The notes beneath the pieces were generated by a model, which worked only from the letters and a program-made list of their open reading frames with translations, had not been told where the DNA came from and did no database searches. Positions 7,680 through 15,998 of a stretch of 64,000 nt of DNA are shown here, piece by piece. A program made the translations under genes and the position numbers. This DNA is from Lachnospiraceae bacterium (GTDB taxonomy: Bacteria; Bacillota; Clostridia; Lachnospirales; Lachnospiraceae), in the NCBI GenBank assembly GCA_017450065.1, contig JAFSYI010000014.1, positions 85,371 through 149,370 of the forward strand, written 5' to 3'. Each line of letters opens with the position of its first letter. Positions within the stretch are counted from its first letter, which is position 1.

Positions 7680-9395
7680 ATGGCAGATGAGAATAATATA
7701 AAGGAAAACAGCGCAGAAGCGGCCGGAGGGGAAGATAAAGAGGTGGTTTCCCGTAATTTTATAGAGAATGAGATTGATAAGGATCTGGCGGAGGGTCATT
7801 ATAAGACGGTCCATACGAGGTTCCCGCCCGAGCCTAACGGATATCTGCATATAGGACACGCGAAATCAATACTTCTTAATTACGGCCTGGCGCAGGAATA
7901 CGGCGGAAAGTTCAATTTAAGGTTTGACGATACCAACCCTACAAAGGAGAAGACGGAATTTGTCGAATCCATAAAGGCTGACGTAGAGTGGCTGGGTGCC
8001 GATTTTGAAGACAGGCTGTTCTTTGCATCGGATTATTTCGATCAGATGTATGAAGCGGCTGTCAAGCTTATAAAGAAGGGTAAGGCCTTTGTCTGTGATC
8101 TCAGCGCGGAGGAGATAAAGGAGTACAGGGGAAACTTCGAGACGCCGGGTAAGAACAGTCCGTACAGAGACAGGAGCATTGAGGAGAACCTTGAGCTTTT
8201 TGAGAATATGAAGAACGGCATGTATAAGGATGGGGAGAAGGTCCTCAGGGCCAGGATTGATATGGCAAGTCCCAATATTAATATGCGTGATCCCGTGATT
8301 TACCGCGTAGCTCATATGAGTCATCATAATACGGGGGATAAGTGGTGCATTTATCCTATGTATGATTTTGCCCATCCCATTGAGGATGCGATCGAGGGAA
8401 TCACCCATTCGATATGTACTCTTGAGTTCGAGGATCACAGACCGCTGTATGACTGGGTGGTCAGAGAGGTCGGGTATGAATATCCTCCGAGGCAGATCGA
8501 GTTCGCCAAGCTGTATCTTACCAATGTTGTAACGGGAAAGAGATATATTAAGAAGCTTGTTGAGGACGGTATCGTAGATGGCTGGGACGATCCGAGGCTT
8601 GTATCGATCGCAGCGCTCAGAAGACGCGGGTTCACGCCTGAATCGATCAGGATGTTTGTTGATCTGTGCGGCGTCAGCAAGAGCAATTCGAGCACGGACT
8701 ATGCGATGCTTGAGTACTGCATAAGAGAGGATCTTAAGTGCAAACGAAGCCGTATCATGGCAGTACTCGATCCGGTAAAGCTCATCATAGATAATTATCC
8801 GGAGGATAAGACAGAATGCTTCGAGATCGCCAATAATCTGGAGAACGAAAGCCTCGGTTCAAGGAAGGTGGCTTTCTCAAGAGAGCTGTATATTGACAGG
8901 GAGGACTTTATGATAGATCCTCCGAAGAAATATTTCAGGCTCTTTCCGGGAAACGAGGTGCGTCTCATGAATGCGTACTTTGTTAAATGTGAAAGCTATG
9001 AGACCGATGCTGACGGTAATGTTACGACAGTCCACTGTACATACGATCCCGAGACAAGGAACGGAGAATGTTCCACAAGGAAGGTCAAGGGCACGATCCA
9101 CTGGGTGAGCGCAGCACACAGCGTTAACGCAGAGGTCCGTCTGTATGAGAACCTTGTTGATGAGGAAAAGGGGGTATACAATAAGGAGGACGGTTCTCTT
9201 AACTTAAATCCCGACTCAAGGAGAATACTTAAGGATTGTCGCATAGAGGAGAACATTAAGGGAGCGAAGGCCTATGACAGCTTCCAGTTCGTAAGGCAGG
9301 GGTATTTCTGCGTGGATTCGAAGGATTCAAGGGATGATGCGCTCGTGTTTAACCGTATTGTTTCTCTGAAGAGCTCCTTTAAGCTTCCGTCATGA
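7680..9395 (+). CDS. glnS: Glutaminyl-tRNA synthetase
   Basis: GlnRS charges tRNA-Gln with glutamine in the cytosol. The class I signature [15 protein letters not shown] is at residues 49-63 (HIGH 57-60), followed by [13 protein letters not shown]. The KMSKS-region segment reads [12 protein letters not shown] near residue 285, and the anticodon-binding beta-barrel half includes GEVHWVSA-like [20 protein letters not shown]. The length of 571 residues is close to the E. coli enzyme (about 554), with a 40-residue N-terminal extension before the catalytic core. Many Firmicutes make Gln-tRNA through GluRS and GatCAB instead, so this gene is notable but not unique in Clostridia. I see no T-box in the short leader, which holds only a terminator and a repeat copy. 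GGGAGAAAAG precedes the ATG. Confidence 0.97.
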   Translation: MADENNIKENSAEAAGGEDKEVVSRNFIENEIDKDLAEGHYKTVHTRFPPEPNGYLHIGHAKSILLNYGLAQEYGGKFNLRFDDTNPTKEKTEFVESIKADVEWLGADFEDRLFFASDYFDQMYEAAVKLIKKGKAFVCDLSAEEIKEYRGNFETPGKNSPYRDRSIEENLELFENMKNGMYKDGEKVLRARIDMASPNINMRDPVIYRVAHMSHHNTGDKWCIYPMYDFAHPIEDAIEGITHSICTLEFEDHRPLYDWVVREVGYEYPPRQIEFAKLYLTNVVTGKRYIKKLVEDGIVDGWDDPRLVSIAALRRRGFTPESIRMFVDLCGVSKSNSSTDYAMLEYCIREDLKCKRSRIMAVLDPVKLIIDNYPEDKTECFEIANNLENESLGSRKVAFSRELYIDREDFMIDPPKKYFRLFPGNEVRLMNAYFVKCESYETDADGNVTTVHCTYDPETRNGECSTRKVKGTIHWVSAAHSVNAEVRLYENLVDEEKGVYNKEDGSLNLNPDSRRILKDCRIEENIKGAKAYDSFQFVRQGYFCVDSKDSRDDALVFNRIVSLKSSFKLPS

Positions 9396-9512
9396 GGCGG
9401 CGAGGATGATGATGGAGGAGCTGAAGGGCCCGGTTGAAGGAGTGGAGTATACGGCTCCGGTGAACGGATAAAGAGAGTTCAGGGAAGTTCTTTGCACAGG
9501 TACGAACCGGTA

Positions 9513-10037
9513 ATGGATAAGGAAGAGATATTTGAAAAGCTGATAGATGCCTATGCAGGCTATTATAATATTGAAAGGGCCGGGGATAAGACAGAAGAAG
9601 GCAGGGACAAGGTGCCTGAACCCTTCGACGCGTTGGGCTTTCTGGCAAATGAGGCACAGCAGTATTTCCTGGTTAAGGCTGCCGGGATAGCAGATGTAAA
9701 TTCCTATGAGTATGTTTATTTCAAAAAATGCAGAAGCCTCGATCCGGATATGCTGCAAGAGCTTGACAGGACAGCATGGGAAGACGGGATATCAAGGGTA
9801 AGGCCATATTCCGGCCACAAGAATACCGATGTTGCCCTTATAGTAACAGCTGATGAACTGACTTCAGGTGTCAGGGAGGCAGTTCCGGCATACAGGCATT
9901 CCAAAAATTATAAACTGGGTCTGTACGGATTCTCCAACTACAGACTGGTTGTAATCGAAGCCCGCAGCGGTCTGATCCTCACAAACCGCCGGGGAAAGGA
10001 TTTAAGGGACTTCGTTACACATATAACAAATAAATAA
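9513..10037 (+). CDS. Conserved hypothetical protein, about 174 aa
   Basis: The frame could start at TTG 9492 (AGGGAAG upstream) or ATG 9513; I prefer the ATG because the protein then begins MDKEEIFEKLIDAYAGYYN, but the ribosome site is weak for both. The N-terminal half is helical and acidic, and the C-terminal half is probably alternating strands (DVALIVTADELTSG, YRLVVIEARSGLILTNRRG). No signal peptide or membrane segment is visible and I do not recognise a family. It sits 25 bases upstream of cstA in the same direction with no terminator between them, so the two are likely co-transcribed. Its role in that unit is unknown. Confidence 0.65.
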   Translation: MDKEEIFEKLIDAYAGYYNIERAGDKTEEGRDKVPEPFDALGFLANEAQQYFLVKAAGIADVNSYEYVYFKKCRSLDPDMLQELDRTAWEDGISRVRPYSGHKNTDVALIVTADELTSGVREAVPAYRHSKNYKLGLYGFSNYRLVVIEARSGLILTNRRGKDLRDFVTHITNK

Positions 10038-10062
10038 AAAGTGGGAAAAGGAGAGTGATAAA

Positions 10063-11766
10063 ATGTTGGCTTTGTTCATCATTTTAGCTGCTATTGTCTG
10101 CCTGATCGTGGGTTACGTAACTTATGGTTCATGGCTTGCAAAGCAGTGGGGTATTGACCCTTCAAGAAAGACTCCTGCGATCGAGAGAGAGGACGGCGTT
10201 GACTATGTTTCCGCTCCGCCTGCAGTCCTTATGGGACATCATTTCTCATCTATCGCCGGTGCAGGTCCCATAAACGGACCTATTCAGGCTTCTGTTTTCG
10301 GATGGCTTCCCGTCTTTCTGTGGTGTGTACTCGGAGGCATTTTCTTTGGCGGTTTACAGGACTTCGGTTCCTTGTTTGCTTCGATACGTCACGACGGAAA
10401 ATCACTCGGAGAGATCATTCATGATACCATGGGTAAGAGGGCAAAGAGGCTGTTCCTTATATTTGCGCTTCTGGTTCTTATCCTGGTTATCGCTTCATTT
10501 GTCAACGTTGTTGCGGGTACCTTCTTTACGGAGGAGGGAGGATTCGGCTTCACGGCAAGTCCTACCAATAACCAGACAACAGCGATGATATCGCTTCTGT
10601 TCATTGTTCTTGCGATAGGCTACGGCTATATCACGAACAAGATGAATGTTAAGACGCTTCCTGCGTCCATAGGTGGTATCATAGGCATTATCATCATCAC
10701 GGTTATTGGTCTTAACTGTGGATTTGTTATGGGACGCACGGCATGGATTTTATTTATAGGTGTTTATATAGTGATCGCTTCGCTGGTTCCCGTATGGATA
10801 CTGCTCCAGCCTCGTGATTACCTTTCGAGCTTTCTGCTGTATGCAATGATGGGTGTTGCTGTTATCGGTATCCTGTTGAATGCTTTTACCGGCAATGCTT
10901 CATTTACGATTCCCGCGTTTACGGGATGGAAGACAGGAATAGGAACGATGTTCCCGGCGCTGTTCATAACAGTTGCCTGCGGTGCCTGCTCGGGCTTCCA
11001 CAGCCTTATATCGACAGGAACATCCAGCAAGCAGCTGCGTAATGAGAAGGATGCAAAACCCATAGGCTACGGCTCGATGCTTATAGAATCGGCTCTCGGT
11101 GTAGTATCACTTATTGCTGTTGGAATGGTATTCCAGAAGTATACGGATGGCGGCTTCGGTTCGCCTTCGGCTGCATTCGGCGGTGGTATTGCGATCATGT
11201 TCGGTCCGGAGGGTTCGGGAATCTACAATACGATCTCAGCGCTTCTTACCCTTGCTGTTTCCGTATTCGCCCTTACCTCCCTTGATACCGGTACAAGGCT
11301 TTCACGTTTCATGTTCTCTGAGCTCTTCCTCGCAGAAGATGAAGCGACCTGGAAGGATGCCAAAGGCATGCGAAAGCTGTTTGCCCATCCTCTGTTCGGT
11401 ACGATTTTCATGGTTGTTATCGGCTGCGTTCTCGGAGGACTTAAGCTGTCAGCTATCTGGGCACTTTTCGGAGCTGCAAACCAGCTGCTTGCAGGTATTG
11501 CGCTTCTGGCTGTATGTGCATGGCTCGGTGAAGTGGGTAAGAACAATAAGATGTTCTTCTTCCCTATGTGCTTCATGCTCTGCGCTACGCTTACAAGCCT
11601 TGTGCTCACCATATTAAAGAAGTTTGCGGCTATAGGAGAGGGCGCTGCAGAATGGGGTGATTACTTCCAACTGGTATTTGCACTTGCAATGGCTGTTCTT
11701 GCAGTTATACTTGTTGTTGAAGGTATTCAGACCTTCAAACAGCAGGCGGCCGGAAAGAAGGCATAA
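10063..11766 (+). CDS. cstA: CstA-family carbon starvation / pyruvate or peptide transporter
   Basis: The 567-residue membrane protein has about 15 hydrophobic segments. The conserved CstA N-terminus is clear: YGSWLAKQWGIDPSRKTPA, then DGVDYVSAPPAVLMGHHFSS and AGAGPINGPIQA. Members of the family take up pyruvate or small peptides during carbon limitation. This protein is shorter than E. coli CstA (about 700 residues) and resembles the compact Firmicute form. AAAGGAGAG precedes the ATG. It is probably co-transcribed with the hypothetical gene upstream and is closed by a strong terminator. I saw no neighbouring LytS/LytT-type regulator, which often accompanies pyruvate transporters. The substrate is inferred from the family only. 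Confidence 0.93.
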   Translation: MLALFIILAAIVCLIVGYVTYGSWLAKQWGIDPSRKTPAIEREDGVDYVSAPPAVLMGHHFSSIAGAGPINGPIQASVFGWLPVFLWCVLGGIFFGGLQDFGSLFASIRHDGKSLGEIIHDTMGKRAKRLFLIFALLVLILVIASFVNVVAGTFFTEEGGFGFTASPTNNQTTAMISLLFIVLAIGYGYITNKMNVKTLPASIGGIIGIIIITVIGLNCGFVMGRTAWILFIGVYIVIASLVPVWILLQPRDYLSSFLLYAMMGVAVIGILLNAFTGNASFTIPAFTGWKTGIGTMFPALFITVACGACSGFHSLISTGTSSKQLRNEKDAKPIGYGSMLIESALGVVSLIAVGMVFQKYTDGGFGSPSAAFGGGIAIMFGPEGSGIYNTISALLTLAVSVFALTSLDTGTRLSRFMFSELFLAEDEATWKDAKGMRKLFAHPLFGTIFMVVIGCVLGGLKLSAIWALFGAANQLLAGIALLAVCAWLGEVGKNNKMFFFPMCFMLCATLTSLVLTILKKFAAIGEGAAEWGDYFQLVFALAMAVLAVILVVEGIQTFKQQAAGKKA

Positions 11767-11798
11767 GCTTACATAACTCATCCCATGAAACAGGGAGC

Positions 11799-11831
11799 AA
11801 AAAAGAGGTCTGCATCGCAGACCTCTTTTGC
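11799..11831. terminator. Bidirectional intrinsic terminator between cstA and the YtxH-like gene
   Basis: AAAAAGAGGTCTGC (around 11799-11813) pairs with GCAGACCTCTTTT across a 3-base loop. Both flanks are suitable for termination on either strand. Confidence 0.9.
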
Positions 11832-11862
11832 TTTATGTGGGAGAAATGCTTCCCCTGATAAA

Positions 11863-12264
11863 TTATTGATCCTCCTCCGTTGCGAGGGCTTCAAACTCAA
11901 ACTGAACGGTATCCTTATCCTCTGCATCCCTGACAAGCCCTACTCCGTCAGCAGCCTCCCTGGCTTTCTCTTTGAGCTCTTCGGCAGCTTCGTTAAGCTT
12001 GTTCATGATCGCTTCCTTGGTTTCGGATGCTGCTTCACTGATCTCTTCGCCGGCTTCCTTTACTGATTCGGCAGTCTCACCTGCGTCGCCGCTGTTGAGC
12101 GACACATATTCCCTGTCGTTATTGTTTACAAAGAAATCGCTGCTGTCGTCATCGGCAGAAGAAACGGCTTCGTTATCTTTTTTGCCCAAAATGTAGTATA
12201 CAGCACCGCAGGCTGCTCCTACCACAGCCGTAAATGCCAGGAATTTACCAAATTTCTTAGCCAT
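11863..12264 (-). CDS. Small membrane-anchored helical protein, YtxH-like
   Basis: The 133-residue protein starts MAKKFGKFLAFTAVVGAACG, a single hydrophobic helix at about residues 8-26. An Asp/Ser-rich linker follows, then a long amphipathic segment rich in Ala, Glu and Lys (ETAESVKEAGEEISEAASET, then KEAIMNKLNEAAEELKEKAR). This resembles YtxH or apolipoprotein-like helices that lie along surfaces or form coiled coils. The C-terminal 25 residues are acidic. AAAGGGGTAAAAA precedes ATG on the minus strand. It is a single-gene unit convergent with cstA. It is probably an envelope stress or structural protein, but this is inference from composition. Confidence 0.7.
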   Translation of the reverse strand: MAKKFGKFLAFTAVVGAACGAVYYILGKKDNEAVSSADDDSSDFFVNNNDREYVSLNSGDAGETAESVKEAGEEISEAASETKEAIMNKLNEAAEELKEKAREAADGVGLVRDAEDKDTVQFEFEALATEEDQ

Positions 12265-12443
12265 TTTTTACCCCTTTCGCTGTTGCTTTTTGTGTGAACT
12301 ACCGCATAACAGTATAATTCAAAAAATCCGTGTTGAAAAGAGTATATTTTACCAAATATTGAAATAGGATGGACTAAGTGCTCTAAATGTGGTAGGTTAA
12401 GTCTGTAAATACCGGAAGCAGACCGGGTTTTCGGAGGAAGAGG

Positions 12444-13532
12444 ATGTCTTACATGTTAAAAAAACAAATATCCATATTGCTGGTGCTTTCCCTGATTCTT
12501 TCAACCGTCACGGGATGCGGAAAGGGAAAGAAGACAGAGATAATACTCACCACCGATTTTGAAGCGAATGAGGTATTCCGTATAGAGGACATTTCATGCT
12601 ATATACCTGAGGTGATGGTATATCTTGTGAACAGTGAGAATCAGTATGACAAAATTTTCGGCGGGCAGATCTGGCAGATCCCGATGGATGGTACCACGCT
12701 TGAGGATAAATACAAGGAAACAATACTTGCCAGATTGGCACAGATAAAGGTTATGAACCTGATGGCGCGCGATCAGGATTTTTCCATCAATGAAGATGAT
12801 GAGCTCCGCGTCAAGGCTGCGGCGAGAGACTATTACGGGTCACTCAACGAAAAGGAGAAGGAACTCATGGGAGTGGATGAGAACACGATATATACACTGT
12901 ATTATGAATTCGCAACGGCAGATAAGCTGTATCATGACATTACCGACAAGGTTAAGCCGGAGATAAGTGATGATGAAGCAAGGATAGTGACTGTAAGGGA
13001 TATATTGATAAAAACATACAAACCGTCTGCAAGGGGAACCGTATCGTATAATGCGGCAGAGAAGCAGGAGGCATATGAAAGGATAGAAAAGATCAAACAG
13101 AAGATAGATGAGGGAGCGGACTTTGATATCATAGCTGAGGGCGTTGAGAATGAGGATACGAAGATAGAATATACCTTCGGAAGGGGAGTGATGCCACCCG
13201 CTTATGAGGATGCCGCTTTCAACCTTGTTGTGGGTCAGGTAAGCGATATTGTTGAAACGGAGTACGGATATCATATCCTGAAATGCATAAGCGCCTATGA
13301 TCCGGAGGAAGCGGATAAAAACAGGGAAGCCATAATCAAGGTTAAAAAACAGGAATCTTTCAATGTTATATATGACGGCTATGTTTCGGAGCTTAACTCA
13401 AATCTGAACGCCGATTTGTGGAAAAGTGTCAGGTATGTAAGAAACCCTGCCGTGACAACCACAAGCTTTTTTGATATTTATGATACTTATTTTGTCCCCG
13501 TGACGGGAGCATCATACGGGATACAGCAGTAA
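12444..13532 (+). CDS. PrsA-like lipoprotein with parvulin peptidyl-prolyl isomerase domain
   Basis: The 362-residue precursor has a lipoprotein signal peptide with a lipobox ending at Cys25 (LSTVTGC), so Lgt and Lsp should process it and leave the mature protein on the outer membrane face. An N-terminal helical SurA/PrsA-like region (about residues 60-165) precedes a parvulin domain (about residues 175-285), with the characteristic FGRGVMPPAYEDAAFNL and VETEYGYHILKC strands. Such proteins help exported proteins fold. GGAGG at 12432-12436 supports ATG 12444; a second ATG at 12453 would also keep the lipobox. The gene lies alone, with no terminator recognised before htpG. Confidence 0.88.
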   Translation: MSYMLKKQISILLVLSLILSTVTGCGKGKKTEIILTTDFEANEVFRIEDISCYIPEVMVYLVNSENQYDKIFGGQIWQIPMDGTTLEDKYKETILARLAQIKVMNLMARDQDFSINEDDELRVKAAARDYYGSLNEKEKELMGVDENTIYTLYYEFATADKLYHDITDKVKPEISDDEARIVTVRDILIKTYKPSARGTVSYNAAEKQEAYERIEKIKQKIDEGADFDIIAEGVENEDTKIEYTFGRGVMPPAYEDAAFNLVVGQVSDIVETEYGYHILKCISAYDPEEADKNREAIIKVKKQESFNVIYDGYVSELNSNLNADLWKSVRYVRNPAVTTTSFFDIYDTYFVPVTGASYGIQQ

Positions 13533-13589
13533 AGCGCCACAATGCATGGCATGGCAGGAAAGGGAATAAACCGGATTCCGGATCACTTG

Positions 13590-13616
13590 TTAGCACTCAT
13601 CTAAAATGAGTGCTAA
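13590..13616 (+). promoter_or_regulatory. CIRCE element (HrcA operator)
   Basis: TTAGCACTC, nine bases, then GAGTGCTAA is an exact match to the CIRCE consensus bound by the heat-shock repressor HrcA. It ends 7 bases before the -35 box of the htpG promoter. Confidence 0.95.
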
Positions 13617-13623
13617 TTTTTTC

Positions 13624-13652
13624 TTGACTTTTGTATATTTGAGTTTTACAAT
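13624..13652 (+). promoter_or_regulatory. Sigma-A promoter of htpG
   Basis: TTGACT (13624-13629), a 17-base spacer, then TACAAT (13647-13652). It gives a leader of about 80 bases before the htpG start. Confidence 0.85.
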
Positions 13653-13738
13653 AACTATTGCGGATACGAAAACCGAAAGGTTTGTAAATATTCAAGGCGT
13701 CAGAGCCTTACAGAAACAAAAGAAAGAAGGAGTATGAT

Positions 13739-15874
13739 ATGGCAGTAAAAAAAGGAAATCTATCGATCAATAATGAAAACATTTTTACAATTATCAAGAA
13801 GTGGGTTTATTCGGATCATGATATCTTTGTAAGAGAGATGATATCGAACGGCTGTGATGCCATAACCAAGCTTAAGAAGCTTGATATGATAGGCGAATAT
13901 TCATATCCCGATGATTTTGAGAATAAGATCACGGTCATAGCCGATCCGGAGAAGAAGACGCTTAAGTTCATTGATACCGGTATAGGTATGGATGCACAGG
14001 AGGTTGAAGAGTATATCACACAGATAGCATTCTCGGGTGCTACGGATTTCATCGAAAAGTATAAGGACAAGGCAAATGACGATCAGATCATCGGTCATTT
14101 CGGACTGGGCTTCTATTCGGCGTTTATGGTTGCGGATGAGGTTCATATCGATACGCTTTCATATAAAGAAGGAGCCGTGCCGGTACACTGGGAGTGCGAC
14201 GGAGGAACGGAATATTCAATAGACGAGGGAGACAGAACCGAAGTAGGTACCGAGATAACCCTGTTTCTTAATGAGGACTGTCTTGAATTCTGTAATGAAT
14301 ACAGGATCCGCGAGATAATAAAGAAATACTGCTCATTCATGCCGGTTCCCATTTACCTTGAGAAAGCAGGCGCGCAGACCGAATACGAGACGATCGATGC
14401 AGCCGATAAAACGGATAAAGACGTTGTGGTAGAAGAGATACATGAGGAAGCCAAATACGAGGAGAAGGAAAAGGAAGACGGAACAAAGGAGAAGGTAGAG
14501 ATATCTCCCGCAAAGGAAAAGCTTAAGATCGTTAAGCGTCCGGTTCCGCTTAATGATACAAAGCCTCTCTGGACGAAACATCCCAATGACTGCACGAAGG
14601 AAGAATATCAGGAATTCTACCGTAAGGTATTTCTCGATTACAAGGAGCCGCTGTTCTGGATCCATCTTAACATGGATTATCCGTTTAACTTAAAGGGTAT
14701 CCTGTACTTCCCGAAGATCAACATGGAGTATGAATCGATCGAGGGAACCATAAAGCTTTATAACAATCAGGTATTCATAGCCGATAACATAAAGGAAGTG
14801 ATCCCGGAATTCCTGATGCTCTTAAAGGGAGTTATAGACTGCCCGGATCTTCCGCTTAATGTTTCGCGTTCGGCACTCCAGAACGACGGTTTCGTTAAGA
14901 AAATCTCAGATTATATAAGCAAGAAGGTTGCTGACAAGCTTGCCGGAATGTGCAAGACCGAAAAAGAGGATTATGAGAAGTACTGGGATGATATAAGCCC
15001 GTTTATCAAGTTCGGCTGCCTTAAGGATGACAAGTTCTGTGAGAAGATGACAGATTATATCCTGTTCAAGAACCTTGACGGCAAGTATGTGACCCTGCCG
15101 GAGTGCCTTGAGGTTAAACCGATCGATACTGAGGAAGGTGAGAAAACGGAAGCAACCGGAGAAAACGGCGAAAAGATAGAGGCTGAGGTCGTAGACGATA
15201 AGAAGAATGAAGACGAAGCCGGCAAAGAGGATGCTGAGGACGGCGACGGAAAGGACGAAGTCAGAAAGATCATCTACTATGTGACCGATGAGCAGCAGCA
15301 GAGCCAGTATATAAAGATGTTCAGAGATCAGGGAAAGGAAGCCGTGATCCTTACACATAACATTGACCAGCCTTTCGTACAGCAGCTTGAGAGCAAGAAT
15401 CAGGACGTTAAGTTCATGAGGATAGACGCAGACCTTACCGATGAGTTCAAGGAAGAGGTGAGCGAGGATGACAAAAAGACTATCGAGGAACAGACAACGG
15501 CTCTTTCCGAGCTCTTTAAGAAGGTTCTTAACAAGGAGCACCTCGAGGTAAAGGTGGAGAAGCTTAAGAATGAGAATACATCATCAATGCTGACTGTATC
15601 CGAAGAGACCAGAAGAATGCAGGATATGATGAAGATGTACTCGATGAACGGAATGGGAATGGGTCCGATGGGAGATATGGGTGAAACCCTTATCCTCAAT
15701 TCGAACAATAAGCTGGTTCAGTATATCCTTGATAATAAAGACAGTGACAATACGCCGCTTATCGTTGAACAGCTCTATGACCTTGCCAAGATCGCGAACC
15801 AGCCACTTGAGCCGGAGGCCATGAGTAAATTCGTTGAACGCAGCAACAGAATACTTGCAGTTTTGACTAAGTGA
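13739..15874 (+). CDS. htpG: Hsp90-family chaperone HtpG
   Basis: HtpG is the bacterial Hsp90, an ATP-dependent cytosolic dimer. The GHKL nucleotide site is visible as REMISNGCDAITKL (N near residue 36), DTGIGMD near residue 79 and GHFGLGFYSAFMV near residue 118. Middle-domain signatures include LYNNQVFIADN and LPLNVSRSALQND. At 711 residues it is longer than E. coli HtpG (624). The extra length is a Lys/Glu linker near residues 225-265 and a second acidic insert (about 460-515, EGEKTEATGENGEK and onward) that resembles the charged linkers of some Clostridial and eukaryotic Hsp90s. AGAAGGAG lies 6 bases before ATG. The upstream CIRCE and sigma-A promoter show it is in the HrcA regulon. It is closed by a strong terminator. 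Confidence 0.97.
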   Translation: MAVKKGNLSINNENIFTIIKKWVYSDHDIFVREMISNGCDAITKLKKLDMIGEYSYPDDFENKITVIADPEKKTLKFIDTGIGMDAQEVEEYITQIAFSGATDFIEKYKDKANDDQIIGHFGLGFYSAFMVADEVHIDTLSYKEGAVPVHWECDGGTEYSIDEGDRTEVGTEITLFLNEDCLEFCNEYRIREIIKKYCSFMPVPIYLEKAGAQTEYETIDAADKTDKDVVVEEIHEEAKYEEKEKEDGTKEKVEISPAKEKLKIVKRPVPLNDTKPLWTKHPNDCTKEEYQEFYRKVFLDYKEPLFWIHLNMDYPFNLKGILYFPKINMEYESIEGTIKLYNNQVFIADNIKEVIPEFLMLLKGVIDCPDLPLNVSRSALQNDGFVKKISDYISKKVADKLAGMCKTEKEDYEKYWDDISPFIKFGCLKDDKFCEKMTDYILFKNLDGKYVTLPECLEVKPIDTEEGEKTEATGENGEKIEAEVVDDKKNEDEAGKEDAEDGDGKDEVRKIIYYVTDEQQQSQYIKMFRDQGKEAVILTHNIDQPFVQQLESKNQDVKFMRIDADLTDEFKEEVSEDDKKTIEEQTTALSELFKKVLNKEHLEVKVEKLKNENTSSMLTVSEETRRMQDMMKMYSMNGMGMGPMGDMGETLILNSNNKLVQYILDNKDSDNTPLIVEQLYDLAKIANQPLEPEAMSKFVERSNRILAVLTK

Positions 15875-15889
15875 CAGAAATTTATATGG

Positions 15890-15916
15890 CGCCCCGGATT
15901 CCGGGGCGTTTTTTAT
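15890..15916 (+). terminator. Intrinsic terminator after htpG
   Basis: CGCCCCGGA pairs with TCCGGGGCG across a 1-2 base loop and is followed by TTTTTTA. Confidence 0.9.
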
Positions 15917-15922
15917 TGGGTC

Positions 15923-15951
15923 TTTTCATAAGCAGATTTATTTGGTATAAT
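15923..15951 (+). promoter_or_regulatory. Probable promoter of the PBP1A gene
   Basis: TTTTCA (15923-15928), a 17-base spacer, then a perfect TATAAT (15946-15951). The -35 match is moderate. Confidence 0.6.
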
Positions 15952-15998
15952 AGGTTGATTTTGTAAGCAAATTTACCGAGAGTTCAGGAGGCAGGTAA

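Noticed and set aside
9406-9471. Small frame of 21 codons (MMMEELKGPVEGVEYTAPVNG) between glnS and the hypothetical gene
   Set aside because: Start has a ribosome-like GGCGAGG, but the frame is short, without recognised homology, and lies in a spacer with G/A-rich composition; not enough to call a gene.
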